Assembly (NCBI RefSeq): GCF_903652925.1
Contig: NZ_CAHLAR010000001.1
Location: 310,001 to 374,000, forward strand
From: Achromobacter anxifer
Lineage (GTDB): Bacteria; Pseudomonadota; Gammaproteobacteria; Burkholderiales; Burkholderiaceae_B
Direction of reading: 5' to 3'
Length of the DNA stretch: 64,000 bases
The notes under the pieces are model-generated. The model worked only from the letters and a program-made list of their open reading frames with translations. It made no database searches and was not told the origin of the DNA. Both the position numbers and the translations under genes were made by a program. Positions 33,321-42,774 of the stretch are shown one piece after another; within the stretch, counting starts at the first letter, position 1, and every line of letters starts with the position of its first letter.

Positions 33321-35672
33321 ATGAAAATAGTCTGCATCGGCGGCGGTCCCGCCGGCCTGTATTTCGGTCTGCTCATGAAGCTGCAGGACCCGGCCAACGA
33401 AGTCACCGTGATCGAGCGCAATCGACCGTACGACACCTTCGGTTGGGGCGTGGTGTTCTCGGACGCCACCATGCAGAACCTGCGTGAAGCCGACCCCGTT
33501 TCCGCCCAGACTATTGGCGATGCCTTCAACCACTGGGACGACATCGACATCAACTTCAAGGGCCGCAGCATCCGCAGCGGCGGCCATGGCTTTATCGGCA
33601 TTGGCCGCAAGAAGCTGCTGAACATCCTGCAGGCGCGCTGCGAGGACGTGGGCGTGAAGCTGGTGTTCGAGCAGTTCATCCAGGACGACCAGGCCATCGC
33701 CCGCGAATACGACGCCGACCTGGTCATCGCCTCGGACGGCATCAACAGCCAGGTCCGCACCCGTTACGCCGACACCTTCCATCCGGACATCGACCAGCGC
33801 CGCTGCCGTTTCGTGTGGCTGGGCACGAAGAAGGTGTTCGATGCCTTCACCTTCGCCTTCGTCCAGACCGAGCACGGCTGGTTCCAGGCGCACGCCTACC
33901 GCTACGAAGACGGCATGTCCACGTTCATCGTGGAAACGCCCGAGGAAACCTGGCAGGCCGCCGGCATCGAGCAGATGAGCCAGGAAGAGGGCATCGCCTA
34001 CTGCGAAAAGCTGTTCGCGCCCTGGCTCGACGGCAATCCCCTGATCAGCAACGCCACGCACCTGCGCGGCTCGGCCATCTGGATCCGTTTCCCGCGCGTC
34101 ATCTGCAATACCTGGGTGCACTGGAACAAGCTGGAAACCGCCCGCGGCCAGCGCCGCGTGCCGGTGGTGTTGATGGGCGACGCCGCCCACACCGCCCACT
34201 TCTCGATCGGCTCCGGCACCAAGCTGGCGCTGGAAGACGCCATTGAACTGGCGCGCTGCCTGAGCGGCGCCGAAGGCAGCGTGGAAGCGGGCCTGAAGCA
34301 CTACGAGGAAGTTCGCAGCGTCGAAGTGCTGAAGATTCAGAACGCCGCCCGCAACTCCACCGAATGGTTCGAGAACGTCGAGCGCTACGCCGACCTGGAA
34401 CCCGAGCAGTTCGCCTATTCGCTTTTGACCCGCTCGCAGCGCATCTCGCACGAGAACCTGCGCCTGCGCGATCCGGCCTGGCTGGAAGGCTTCGAGCGCT
34501 GGATCGCGGAACGCGCCGGCGCTGCGGCTGCGCCCGGCCAGCGGCCCGCCATCCCCATGCTGACGCCGTACCAGGCGCGCGGCGTGCGGCTGAAGAACCG
34601 CATCCTGGTGTCGCCGATGGCCATGTACTCCTGCACCGATGGCGTGCCGGGCGATTTCCACCTGGTGCACCTGGGCGCGCGCGCCATGGGCGGCGCGGGC
34701 CTGGTCATGGTCGAGATGACCTGCGTGTCGCCGGACGGCCGCATCACCCCGGGCTGCCCGGGCCTCTGGAACGACGAGCAGCGCGACGCGTTCGCGCGCA
34801 TCGTGGGTTTCGTGCACGGCAATAGCGACGCCCGCATCGGCGTGCAGCTGGGCCATGCCGGCCGCAAGGGTTCCACCCAGCTGGGCTGGCAGAAGATCGA
34901 CCATCCGCTGGCCGAAGGCAACTGGCCGCTGATGTCGGCGTCCGCCCTGCCGTACATCGAGGGCGTGTCGCAGACGCCGCATGCCATGACGCGCGCCGAC
35001 ATGGACGACGTGCGCGACAACTTCGTCGCCGCGGCCCGCCGCGCCGGGCAGGCCGGCTTCGACTGGCTGGAGCTGCACTGCGCCCACGGCTACCTGCTGT
35101 CCAGCTTCATTTCGCCGCTGACCAACCATCGCGACGACGAGTACGGCGGCAGCCTGGAGAACCGCCTGCGCTACCCGCTGGAGGTGTTCCACGCCGTGCG
35201 CGCGGTCTGGCCCGAAGACAAGCCCATGTCGGTACGGATCTCCGCCAGCGACTGGGTGGAAGGCGGCATCACCGCCGACGACGCGGTGGAGATCGCGCGC
35301 CACTTCAAGGCTGCCGGCGCCGATATGATCGACTGCTCGTCCGGCCAGGTCAGCAAGGAAGAAAAGCCGGTCTACGGCCGCATGTTCCAGACCCCGTTCG
35401 CGGACCGCGTGCGCAACGAGGCCGGCATCCCGACCATCGCGGTGGGCGCCATCTTCGAGGCCGACCACGCCAACGGCATCATCGCCTCGGGCCGCGCCGA
35501 CCTTTGCGCGCTGGCGCGTCCCCATTTGGCTGACGCCTCCTGGACGCTGCGCGAAGCGGCGCGGGTGGGCTACCGTGATGTTTCGTGGCCCAGCCAGTAC
35601 TTCGCCGGCAAGCGCCAACTGGAAACCAACTTCGAACGCGCCGCCGCCATGGCGCAACTGGATATCAAATGA
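33321..35672 (+). CDS. Bifunctional aromatic-CoA monooxygenase/reductase (2-aminobenzoyl-CoA or salicylyl-CoA 5-hydroxylase type)
   Basis: A 783-residue fusion. Residues 1-400 form an FAD monooxygenase: [10 protein letters not shown] at 7-16, DG-type [14 protein letters not shown] (about 135-148), and [22 protein letters not shown] near 285-306. Residues about 412-783 form an Old Yellow Enzyme-type reductase: [58 protein letters not shown] with the flavin/active-site tyrosine region, and [12 protein letters not shown]. This architecture is that of 2-aminobenzoyl-CoA monooxygenase/reductase and the salicylyl-CoA 5-hydroxylases. It oxygenates an aromatic CoA thioester and, in the anthranilate version, also reduces the ring. 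It is the first gene of a seven-gene operon and shares an ATGA overlap with the next gene. Confidence 0.9.
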   Translation: MKIVCIGGGPAGLYFGLLMKLQDPANEVTVIERNRPYDTFGWGVVFSDATMQNLREADPVSAQTIGDAFNHWDDIDINFKGRSIRSGGHGFIGIGRKKLLNILQARCEDVGVKLVFEQFIQDDQAIAREYDADLVIASDGINSQVRTRYADTFHPDIDQRRCRFVWLGTKKVFDAFTFAFVQTEHGWFQAHAYRYEDGMSTFIVETPEETWQAAGIEQMSQEEGIAYCEKLFAPWLDGNPLISNATHLRGSAIWIRFPRVICNTWVHWNKLETARGQRRVPVVLMGDAAHTAHFSIGSGTKLALEDAIELARCLSGAEGSVEAGLKHYEEVRSVEVLKIQNAARNSTEWFENVERYADLEPEQFAYSLLTRSQRISHENLRLRDPAWLEGFERWIAERAGAAAAPGQRPAIPMLTPYQARGVRLKNRILVSPMAMYSCTDGVPGDFHLVHLGARAMGGAGLVMVEMTCVSPDGRITPGCPGLWNDEQRDAFARIVGFVHGNSDARIGVQLGHAGRKGSTQLGWQKIDHPLAEGNWPLMSASALPYIEGVSQTPHAMTRADMDDVRDNFVAAARRAGQAGFDWLELHCAHGYLLSSFISPLTNHRDDEYGGSLENRLRYPLEVFHAVRAVWPEDKPMSVRISASDWVEGGITADDAVEIARHFKAAGADMIDCSSGQVSKEEKPVYGRMFQTPFADRVRNEAGIPTIAVGAIFEADHANGIIASGRADLCALARPHLADASWTLREAARVGYRDVSWPSQYFAGKRQLETNFERAAAMAQLDIK

Positions 35673-36460
35673 ACGCAATCCCGCTCCCGCTGGCCGGACG
35701 CCACGCCCTGGTGACGGGCGGCGCCCGCGGCATCGGGCTGGCCTGCGCCCGGGCGCTATTGCAGCGCGGCGCCCGCGTCACGCTGCTGGGCCGCGATGGC
35801 GCGGCGCTGGACGCGGCGGCCGACAGCCTGGCCAGCCTGGGCCAGGTGCAGGCCGTCAGCGCCGACATCGCGGACGAGACCTCCGTGCGGGCGGCCTTTG
35901 CCCAGGCCGAGGCCGAGTTCGGCCCGGTGCTGGTGCTGGTGAATAACGCCGGCCAGGCCGTCAGCCAGCGCTTCGACCGCATGGACGCTGCCTTGTGGCA
36001 GTCCATGATCGCCGTCAACCTCACCGGCACCTACCACTGCATCCAGGCCGCCTTGCCCGGCATGCTGCAGGAAAAGTGGGGCCGCGTGATCAACGTGGCC
36101 AGCACCGCCGGCCTGATCGGCTACAGCTACGTCAGCGCCTACTGCGCGGCCAAGCACGGCGTGATCGGCCTGACGCGCTCGCTGGCGCTGGAAACCGCGC
36201 AGAAGGGCGTCACGGTCAACGCCGTGTGCCCAGGCTACACCGAGACCGACATCGTGCGCGGCGCGGTCACGAACATCGTCGAGAAGACCGGCATGACGCC
36301 GGACGCCGCCCGCGCCAAGCTGGCCGAGCGCAACCCCCAGGGCCGCCTGGTGCAGCCCGAGGAAGTGGCCGAGACGGTCGCCTGGCTGGCCTTGCCGGCC
36401 TCGGCCTCGGTCAACGGCCAGTCCATCGCCGTAGACGGCGGCGAAGTGATGACCGGCTGA
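35669..36460 (+). CDS. Short-chain dehydrogenase in the aromatic-CoA operon
   Basis: A 263-residue SDR with TGGARGIG at residues 16-23, NNAG near 94-97 and catalytic S145, Y158 and K162 (YCAAK). The start at 35669 overlaps the monooxygenase stop by four bases, so the two are coupled. In the CoA-dependent anthranilate route, an NAD(P)-dependent dehydrogenase would act on the hydroxy- or keto-intermediate of the reduced ring. The C-terminus [15 protein letters not shown] is normal for the family. Confidence 0.88.
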   Translation: MNAIPLPLAGRHALVTGGARGIGLACARALLQRGARVTLLGRDGAALDAAADSLASLGQVQAVSADIADETSVRAAFAQAEAEFGPVLVLVNNAGQAVSQRFDRMDAALWQSMIAVNLTGTYHCIQAALPGMLQEKWGRVINVASTAGLIGYSYVSAYCAAKHGVIGLTRSLALETAQKGVTVNAVCPGYTETDIVRGAVTNIVEKTGMTPDAARAKLAERNPQGRLVQPEEVAETVAWLALPASASVNGQSIAVDGGEVMTG

Positions 36461-36503
36461 AGCCGGCGCCCCATCCACCCCGAAATCCACGAACGGAGAC
36501 ACC

Positions 36504-37361
36504 ATGAGCACCCAGCCCGAAGAGCACACCATGAAGCACCACAAGCGTCCGTTTGCCGGCTACCAGGCGAAGGCGTTCCTGTGGCAGGTGTCGGCCGACG
36601 GCAAGATCGGCACGGTGACGCTGAACCGTCCCGAGCGCAAGAATCCGCTGACGTTCGATTCCTACGCCGAACTGCGCGACCTGTTCCGCGCGCTGGTGTA
36701 CGCCACCGACATCAAGGTCGTGGTGGTGACGGGCGCGGGCGGCAACTTCTGCTCCGGCGGCGACGTGCACGAGATCATCGGGCCGCTGACCAAGATGAGC
36801 ATGCCCGAGCTGCTGGACTTCACCCGCATGACGGGCGATCTGGTCAAGGCCATGCGCGCCTGCCCGCAGCCCATCGTGGCGGCGGTGGACGGCATCTGCG
36901 CCGGCGCGGGCGCGATGGTGGCGCTGGCGTCCGACATGCGCCTGGGCACGCCCGCCGCGCGTACCGCCTTCCTGTTCACGCGAGTGGGCCTGGCCGGCGC
37001 CGACATGGGCGCTTGCACCCTGCTGCCGCGCATGATCGGCCAGGGCCGCGCCTCCGAACTGCTTTACACGGGCCGCGCCATGACGGCGGAAGAGGGCGCC
37101 AGCTGGGGCTTCTTCAATGCCCTGCATGAGCCGGCCGCGCTGGCCGACGCCGCCCAGACGCTGGCGGCGCAGCTGGCCGCGGGCCCGACCTTCGCCCACG
37201 GCGTCACCAAGAAGCTGCTGCACCAGGAATGGAACATGGGCGTGGACGAGGCCATCGAGGCCGAAGCCGAGGCCCAGGCCATCTGCATGCAGACGCGCGA
37301 TTTCCGCCGCGCCTACGAGGCCTTCGTGGCCAAGCAAAAACCCGTTTTCCAAGGGGACTGA
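36504..37361 (+). CDS. Enoyl-CoA hydratase/isomerase family protein
   Basis: A 285-residue crotonase-fold enzyme. The CoA oxyanion hole is set by GNFCSGGD (about 81-88) and [18 protein letters not shown] (about 131-148). An extra N-terminal 20 residues with MKHHKRPF lie before the first strand; an internal ATG at residue 10 is possible, but a ribosome site (CGGAGA) precedes 36504. The catalytic acid region [18 protein letters not shown] has an Asp where Glu is usual, so it may be a hydrolase, lyase or isomerase variant rather than a plain hydratase. It follows the SDR by 43 bases. Confidence 0.87.
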   Translation: MSTQPEEHTMKHHKRPFAGYQAKAFLWQVSADGKIGTVTLNRPERKNPLTFDSYAELRDLFRALVYATDIKVVVVTGAGGNFCSGGDVHEIIGPLTKMSMPELLDFTRMTGDLVKAMRACPQPIVAAVDGICAGAGAMVALASDMRLGTPAARTAFLFTRVGLAGADMGACTLLPRMIGQGRASELLYTGRAMTAEEGASWGFFNALHEPAALADAAQTLAAQLAAGPTFAHGVTKKLLHQEWNMGVDEAIEAEAEAQAICMQTRDFRRAYEAFVAKQKPVFQGD

Positions 37362-37363
37362 GC

Positions 37364-38533
37364 ATGCGCGACGCAAGCTGGCTGGATTGGCCGTTTTTCG
37401 ACGGTGCGCACCGCAAGCTGGCGCATGAGGTCGACGCCTGGTGCGAGGCGTCCCTGGGGGACGTGGATCACCATGACGCCGACGGCGCCTGCAAGAAACT
37501 GGTGCGGGCCATGGGCGAGGCCGGCTGGCTGCGCTACGCGGTCGCGGGCGGCCCTGGCGGCGCCTGGGGCGGCGCGCTGCCGGAAGTGGATTCCCGCGCC
37601 GTCTGCATCCTGCGCGAAACCCTGGCGCGCCACGAAGGGCTGGCCGATTTCGCCTTCGCCATGCAGGGCCTGGGCAGCGGCGCGATTTCGCTGATGGGCT
37701 CGGACGAACTGCGCCAGCGCTACTTGCCGCGCGTCGCGCGCGGCGAAGCCATTGCCGCCTTCGCGCTGTCCGAACCCGATGCCGGATCGGACGTGGCTGC
37801 GCTGGCCTGCGAGGCCACGCTGGACGGCGACCATTATGTGCTGAACGGCGCCAAGACCTGGATTTCCAACGGCGGCATCGCGGACTTCTATTGCGTGTTC
37901 GCACGCACCGGCGAAGCCCCGGGCGCGCGCGGCATCAGCGCCTTCGTGGTGGACGCCGACACGCCGGGGTTCGAGGTCAGCGAACGCATCGAGCTGATCG
38001 CGCCGCACCCGCTGGCCACCATCACCTTCGACAACTGCCGCATTCCGGTGTCGCACCGCCTGGGCGACGCGGGCCAGGGCTTCAAGCTGGCCATGATGAC
38101 GCTGGACATCTTCCGCGCCTCGGTGGCGGCGGCGGCATTGGGCTTTGCGCGCCGGGCGCTGGACGAAGGCCTGGCGCGTTCCAAGTCGCGCCGCATGTTC
38201 GGCCAGACCCTGGCCGACCTGCAGCTGACGCAGGCCGCGCTGGGCGACATGGCAACTTCCATCGACGCGTCGGCGCTGCTGACGTATCGCGCCGCCTGGA
38301 TGCGCGACGTGCTGAAGCAGCGCACCACGCGCGAGGCGGCCATGGCCAAGATGACGGCCACGGAATCGGCGCAGACCGTGATCGACCGCGCGCTGCAGAT
38401 GTTTGGCGGCGCGGGCGTGGTGTCGGGAATGCCGGTGGAAAAGCTTTACAGGGAAATACGAGCGCTGCGGATTTACGAAGGCGCGACAGAAGTGCAGAAG
38501 TTGATCATTGCCCGTGAACTGCTGAAGGCGTAA
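37364..38533 (+). CDS. Acyl-CoA dehydrogenase
   Basis: A 389-residue flavoprotein. It begins two bases after the hydratase stop. Visible motifs are [15 protein letters not shown] (about 144-158), the [16 protein letters not shown] block (about 162-177) and the C-terminal [42 protein letters not shown] with the active glutamate region. It would oxidise an alicyclic or straight-chain acyl-CoA formed after ring reduction or ring opening. The family includes cyclohexane-carboxyl-CoA and glutaryl-CoA dehydrogenases; the specific substrate is not determined. Confidence 0.9.
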   Translation: MRDASWLDWPFFDGAHRKLAHEVDAWCEASLGDVDHHDADGACKKLVRAMGEAGWLRYAVAGGPGGAWGGALPEVDSRAVCILRETLARHEGLADFAFAMQGLGSGAISLMGSDELRQRYLPRVARGEAIAAFALSEPDAGSDVAALACEATLDGDHYVLNGAKTWISNGGIADFYCVFARTGEAPGARGISAFVVDADTPGFEVSERIELIAPHPLATITFDNCRIPVSHRLGDAGQGFKLAMMTLDIFRASVAAAALGFARRALDEGLARSKSRRMFGQTLADLQLTQAALGDMATSIDASALLTYRAAWMRDVLKQRTTREAAMAKMTATESAQTVIDRALQMFGGAGVVSGMPVEKLYREIRALRIYEGATEVQKLIIARELLKA

Positions 38534-38596
38534 GGAAGCCACCGAGCTCCGTCGTCCCGGCACAGCAAAAACACCGCACCAGCCAAGGGGAATTTC

Positions 38597-40237
38597 ATGG
38601 AAGCATCCGCCCACATCGACACTTTCGCCCGGGACAATCTGCCCCCGGGCGAACAATGGCCAGAGTTCCTGCTCGACGGCCCCGACGTGGCCTATCCGAA
38701 ACGCTTCAATTGCGCGGTCGAGCTGGTGGACGCCATGGTCGAGTGTGGCCACGGCGAGCGCGTCGCCCTGCGCTGGAGCCAGGACGGCAAGCCGGCCACG
38801 ATGACCTATCGCGAGCTGGCCGCGCTGAGCAACCGCATCGCGCGCGTGCTGAGCGAGGACATGGGGCTGGTGCCCGGCAACCGCCTGCTGCTGCGCGGGC
38901 CGAACAACCCCATGATGGCGGCGTCCTGGCTGGCCGCGATCAAGGCGGGGCTGGTGACCGTGCCGACCATGCCGCTGCTGCGCGCCAAGGAGCTCAAGCA
39001 GATCATCGACAAGGCGCAGATCCAGGCCGTGCTGTGCGACATACGCTTGAAGGACGAGGTGGAGTTCTGCGCGCAGGCCACGCACGAGCATCACTGCCCC
39101 GGCCTGACGAAGATCATGTATTTCAACGACACGGCGCCTGCCGCGCTGGACGCGCTGGCCGCGGCCAAGCCGGACGACTACAAGGCCTGCGACACGGCGG
39201 CCGACGACGTCTGCCTGATCGCCTTCACCAGCGGCACCACCGGCGCGCCCAAGGGCTGCATGCACTTCCACCGCGACGTGCTGGCGATGTGCGACCTGTT
39301 CCCCAAGCACGTCATCAAGCCGGGGCCGGACGACATTTTCTGCGGCACGCCGCCGCTGGCCTTCACCTTCGGCCTGGGCGGACTGCTGTGCTTCCCGCTG
39401 CGCGTGGGCGCCAGCACGGTGCTGGCCGAGAAGCTGTCGCCGGAAAGCCTGCTGCAGCTGATCCAGGATTTCCGCGCCACCATCGTGTTCACCGCGCCCA
39501 CCTTCTATCGCCAGATGGCGGCGCTGGTAGACAAGTTCGACCTGTCGTCGCTGAAGAAGAGCGTGTCGGCGGGCGAGGCCCTGCCGGACGCCACCCGCCA
39601 GCTCTGGAAGCAGGCCAGCGGCATCGAGATGATCGACGGCATTGGCGGCACGGAAATGATCCACGTGTTCGTGTCCAGCCCGCCGGAATCGGTCCGGGCC
39701 GGGGCCATCGGCCGGGTGGTGCCGGGTTATGTGGCGCAGATCGTCGATGACGACATGAATCCCGTGCCCAACGGCACCGTGGGCCGGCTGGCGATCAAGG
39801 GCCCCACCGGCTGCCGCTATCTGGCCGACGAGCGCCAGCTGCGTTTCGTGCAGAAGGGTTGGAACCTGCCGGGAGATACCTTCCTGCAGGACGACGACGG
39901 CTACCTCTTCTATCAGGCGCGCAATGACGACATGATCGTTTCGGCGGGCTACAACATCGCCGGACCCGAGGTCGAGGACGCGCTGCTGCGCCACGAGGCC
40001 GTGGCGGAGTGCGGCGTGGTAGGCGCGGCGGACGACGAGCGCGGCCAGGTGGTCAAGGCTTTCGTGGTGCTCAAGCCGGGCTATCAGGCCGGCAGCGAAC
40101 TGGTGGCGACGCTGCAGCAGTTCGTGAAGGCGAATATCGCGCCCTACAAGTATCCCCGCGCCATCGAGTTTGTCGACGCGCTGCCGCGCACCGAAACCGG
40201 CAAGCTGCAGCGCTTTGCGCTGCGCAAGATGGCCTGA
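38597..40237 (+). CDS. Aromatic acid CoA ligase (2-aminobenzoate- or salicylate-CoA ligase type)
   Basis: A 546-residue acyl-adenylate enzyme. The phosphate loop is AFTSGTTGAPKGC (about 209-221), the adenylate-binding block IDGIGGTEMIHVF (about 345-357), the hinge GYLFYQARNDDMIVSAGYNIAGPEVEDALL (about 434-463), and the catalytic lysine is in RTETGKLQRF near the C-terminus. The benzoate-CoA ligase-like core is plain. It makes the CoA thioester that feeds the monooxygenase/reductase two kilobases upstream. The GIGGTEM segment and the operon's RidA favour anthranilate over salicylate, which is inference. Confidence 0.9.
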   Translation: MEASAHIDTFARDNLPPGEQWPEFLLDGPDVAYPKRFNCAVELVDAMVECGHGERVALRWSQDGKPATMTYRELAALSNRIARVLSEDMGLVPGNRLLLRGPNNPMMAASWLAAIKAGLVTVPTMPLLRAKELKQIIDKAQIQAVLCDIRLKDEVEFCAQATHEHHCPGLTKIMYFNDTAPAALDALAAAKPDDYKACDTAADDVCLIAFTSGTTGAPKGCMHFHRDVLAMCDLFPKHVIKPGPDDIFCGTPPLAFTFGLGGLLCFPLRVGASTVLAEKLSPESLLQLIQDFRATIVFTAPTFYRQMAALVDKFDLSSLKKSVSAGEALPDATRQLWKQASGIEMIDGIGGTEMIHVFVSSPPESVRAGAIGRVVPGYVAQIVDDDMNPVPNGTVGRLAIKGPTGCRYLADERQLRFVQKGWNLPGDTFLQDDDGYLFYQARNDDMIVSAGYNIAGPEVEDALLRHEAVAECGVVGAADDERGQVVKAFVVLKPGYQAGSELVATLQQFVKANIAPYKYPRAIEFVDALPRTETGKLQRFALRKMA

Positions 40238-40257
40238 ACCGGCAACAAGGAATTTCC

Positions 40258-40683
40258 ATGGCAGCCCCTTTCATCAGCCAGGTCGAAGTCCGCTTCCGTC
40301 ATTGCGACCCGGCGGGCATCGTGTTCTACCCGCGCTATTTCGAGATGATCAATGACTTTGTCGAGGAGTGGTTCGACAAGGGCATGGGCCTGCCGTTTCA
40401 TGCGCTGCACGTGGAACGGCACATCGGCACGCCGATGGCGTCGGTGCAGTGCGATTTCAGCGCGCCCAGCCGCTGGCACGAACGTTTGCGCCAGGTGCTG
40501 GAAGTGCAGCGCATCGGCGGCGCGTCGTTCAAGGCGCTGGTGCGTTTCGAGGGGCCGGATGGCCAGTTGCGTTTGTCGGCGACGCTGACGATCGTGACGG
40601 TGGATTTGCGGACCATGAAGTCCACACCGCTGCCTGCGGATCTGCGGGAACGCATGCAGGCTTATCTGGTTCCCGCGGCGTAA
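40258..40683 (+). CDS. 4-hydroxybenzoyl-CoA/YbgC-type acyl-CoA thioesterase
   Basis: A 141-residue hot-dog fold protein. The catalytic block is RFRHCDPAGIVFYPRYFEMINDF (about residues 12-34), with the Asp that activates water; the remainder fits a short single-domain thioesterase. The start at 40258 follows the ligase stop by 20 bases with AAGGAA upstream. It probably releases an aromatic acid, such as gentisate, from its CoA thioester or rescues trapped CoA. It is co-transcribed with the ligase and RidA. Confidence 0.87.
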   Translation: MAAPFISQVEVRFRHCDPAGIVFYPRYFEMINDFVEEWFDKGMGLPFHALHVERHIGTPMASVQCDFSAPSRWHERLRQVLEVQRIGGASFKALVRFEGPDGQLRLSATLTIVTVDLRTMKSTPLPADLRERMQAYLVPAA

Positions 40684-40725
40684 GCGGCGGGGATCGTTTG
40701 CTTTACTCAAATATAGGATGACGTT

Positions 40726-41133
40726 ATGAAGATTCTGCAACCGCCGGATTGGATGGCGCCCCGGGGCTATTCGAATGGCGTGCTCACCGAAATGCAGGTG
40801 GGCAGCAAGCTCGTGTTTGTGGGCGGACAGGTGGGGTGGAATGGCCAGCAGCAGTTCGAGTCGGACGATCTGGCTGACCAGGTGCGCCAGACGCTGGCGA
40901 ACATCGTCGCGATTCTGGCCGAGGGTGGCGCCAAGCCTGAGCATATCGTCCGGATGACGTGGTACGTGACGGACAAGAACGAGTATGTGGCGGCTTATCC
41001 GGCCATCGGCAAGCACTACCGCGAGTTCATCGGGCGGCATTTTCCGGCGATGACGGCGGTGGAAGTGGCGGATCTGGTCGAGGACCGCGCCAAGGTGGAG
41101 ATTGAGGTTACCGCCGTGGTGCCGGCGCAGTAA
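40726..41133 (+). CDS. RidA-family enamine/imine deaminase
   Basis: A 135-residue RidA protein. The conserved ends are seen: GYSNGVLTEMQVGSKLVFVGGQVGW near the N-terminus and the EVADLVEDRAKVEIEVTAVV stretch that includes the active-site arginine and glutamate region near the C-terminus. RidA hydrolyses reactive enamine or imine intermediates. This copy is the last gene of the aromatic-CoA operon, where the reduced anthranilate intermediate is an enamine, so a dedicated deaminase makes sense (inference). It has its own terminator right after. Confidence 0.9.
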   Translation: MKILQPPDWMAPRGYSNGVLTEMQVGSKLVFVGGQVGWNGQQQFESDDLADQVRQTLANIVAILAEGGAKPEHIVRMTWYVTDKNEYVAAYPAIGKHYREFIGRHFPAMTAVEVADLVEDRAKVEIEVTAVVPAQ

Positions 41134-41151
41134 TCGCGGGTTGCTCCTGAG

Positions 41152-41191
41152 CGCCGACGGCCAGTCGTGTTCTGGCCGTCGGCGTTTTTTT
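41152..41191 (+). terminator. Strong intrinsic terminator after the aromatic-CoA operon
   Basis: A 13-base perfect stem CGCCGACGGCCAG/CTGGCCGTCGGCG (41152-41164 and 41172-41184) with a 7-base loop, then seven T residues. It lies 18 bases after the RidA stop. Confidence 0.95.
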
Positions 41192-41219
41192 GGCTGCCCG
41201 GGATGCCCCGGGCGCATTC

Positions 41220-42698
41220 CTACTTGGCCGCCACGGTCTCGGGCGGCACGGGATTTTCCCAGCCGCCGCCGATGGCGCGGATCAGGCCCACGGCGGAGCG
41301 GGCCTGTTCGCCGCTGAGCTGCACGGCGACGCGCTGCTGCAGCAGCACGCTGCGGTCGGCTTCGATCACGTCGAGATAACTGATCGAGCCTTCGCGGTAT
41401 TGCGTGTGCGAGAGCTTGGCGGCGCGGGCGGCGGCGTCGACGGCAGCGTCCTGAGCCTTGGTCTGGTCGGCCAGGATGCGCAGGTTGGCTAGATTGTCTT
41501 CCACCTCACGGAACGCGTTCAGCACGGTCTGGCGGTAGACGGCCACGTCTTCCTCGTAGACGGCGCGGGCGCGGTCCAGGCCGGCCTGGCGGCGGCCGCC
41601 GTCGAAGATGGGCATGGACAGGGCGGCGCCGACCAGGGGACCCAGCAGGAAGGTGCGGCTGGACCACTGGAACAGGTTGCCGAGTTCCGAGGACTCGTAG
41701 CCGAAGGCGCCGGTGATGTCCAGGCGCGGGAAGAAGGCGGACTTGGCCGCGCCGACGCGGGCGTTGGCGGCGGCCATGGCGCGTTCGGCGGCGGCGATGT
41801 CGGGGCGGCGTTCCAGCAAGGTGGACGGCAGGCCGGCCGGGATCGATAGTGCGACCTTCTGGATCGGCTGCGCGGGCATGGCGAAATCCGCCGGGGCGCG
41901 GCCCAGCAGCACGGCCAGGGCGTGTTCGGACGCGGCGCGGCGGCGGTCGATGCCCAGGGCCTCGGACTGCGCGCTGGCGAGCTCGGCCTTGGCGCGGGCC
42001 AGGTCGAGCTCGCTGATGTCGCCGGCGTCGTAGCGGCGCTGGATCAGTTGCAGGGTGTCGGTGCGCAGCTTGACCGTCTGGCGGTAGAGCTGCGATTCGG
42101 CGTCCTGTTCGCGCACCAGGAAGTAGGTGGTGGCGACGTCGGCCTGCAAGGCCAGCAGCACCGAGCGGTACAGCGCCTCGCTCTGTTGCGCATCGGCGCT
42201 GGCGGCGTCGTAGGTGGAGGCCACGCGGCCGAACAGGTCCGCTTCGTAGGACACCGCGCCCTGCACGCGCCAGGTGGTGACGGCGTTGGTCGGGGTGCCG
42301 TCGGGCAGGCCCTGCGACACGGCCGAGGGGCGCTGGCGGTTGGGGCCGAAGGCGGCGTCCAGGTTGGGGAAGAAACCGGCGCGGGCCTCGCGTTGCAACG
42401 CGCGCGACTGGGTCAGGCGGGCGGCGGCGGCCTGCAGGTTCTGGTTGGCCTTCTGGGCTTCTTCCTGCAACTGGTTCAGGCCTTCGTCGCCGAAGACCTT
42501 CCACCAGGCGCCGCGCAGCGCGTCCTCGGACGGCTCGGCGGTTTTCCAGGTGCCGGCTTCAGAAGCGGGCAGGGCGGCTTCCTTGAAGGCCGCGGGCACC
42601 GCGGCCGAGGGCCGTTCGTAGGTGGGGCCCGCCGCGCAGCCGGCCAGCACGAGCAGGACGGCAAGCAGGGCGGAACCGCGGGTCAGTCTTTTGATCAT
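41220..42698 (-). CDS. RND efflux outer-membrane factor (OprM/NodT family lipoprotein)
   Basis: A 492-residue outer-membrane channel protein. It is a lipoprotein: the signal ends in LAG-C21 (lipobox VLAGC), so the mature end is acylated. Two repeats of the efflux-channel domain (about 70-270 and 285-480) carry the features LNQLQEEAQKANQNLQAAAARLTQSRALQ, RRYDAGDISELDLARAKAELASAQSEA and [39 protein letters not shown]. It is the last gene of the leftward pump operon, 76 bases after the RND gene, and forms the trimeric outlet. Confidence 0.94.
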   Translation of the reverse strand: MIKRLTRGSALLAVLLVLAGCAAGPTYERPSAAVPAAFKEAALPASEAGTWKTAEPSEDALRGAWWKVFGDEGLNQLQEEAQKANQNLQAAAARLTQSRALQREARAGFFPNLDAAFGPNRQRPSAVSQGLPDGTPTNAVTTWRVQGAVSYEADLFGRVASTYDAASADAQQSEALYRSVLLALQADVATTYFLVREQDAESQLYRQTVKLRTDTLQLIQRRYDAGDISELDLARAKAELASAQSEALGIDRRRAASEHALAVLLGRAPADFAMPAQPIQKVALSIPAGLPSTLLERRPDIAAAERAMAAANARVGAAKSAFFPRLDITGAFGYESSELGNLFQWSSRTFLLGPLVGAALSMPIFDGGRRQAGLDRARAVYEEDVAVYRQTVLNAFREVEDNLANLRILADQTKAQDAAVDAAARAAKLSHTQYREGSISYLDVIEADRSVLLQQRVAVQLSGEQARSAVGLIRAIGGGWENPVPPETVAAK

Positions 42699-42774
42699 GA
42701 TGACTATTCTCTTGTGGGCGCCTTCCGCCGCCGGGGGCGGAAGGCGCTGGCTATGCTTCTTCTGGTCTGCCGGC

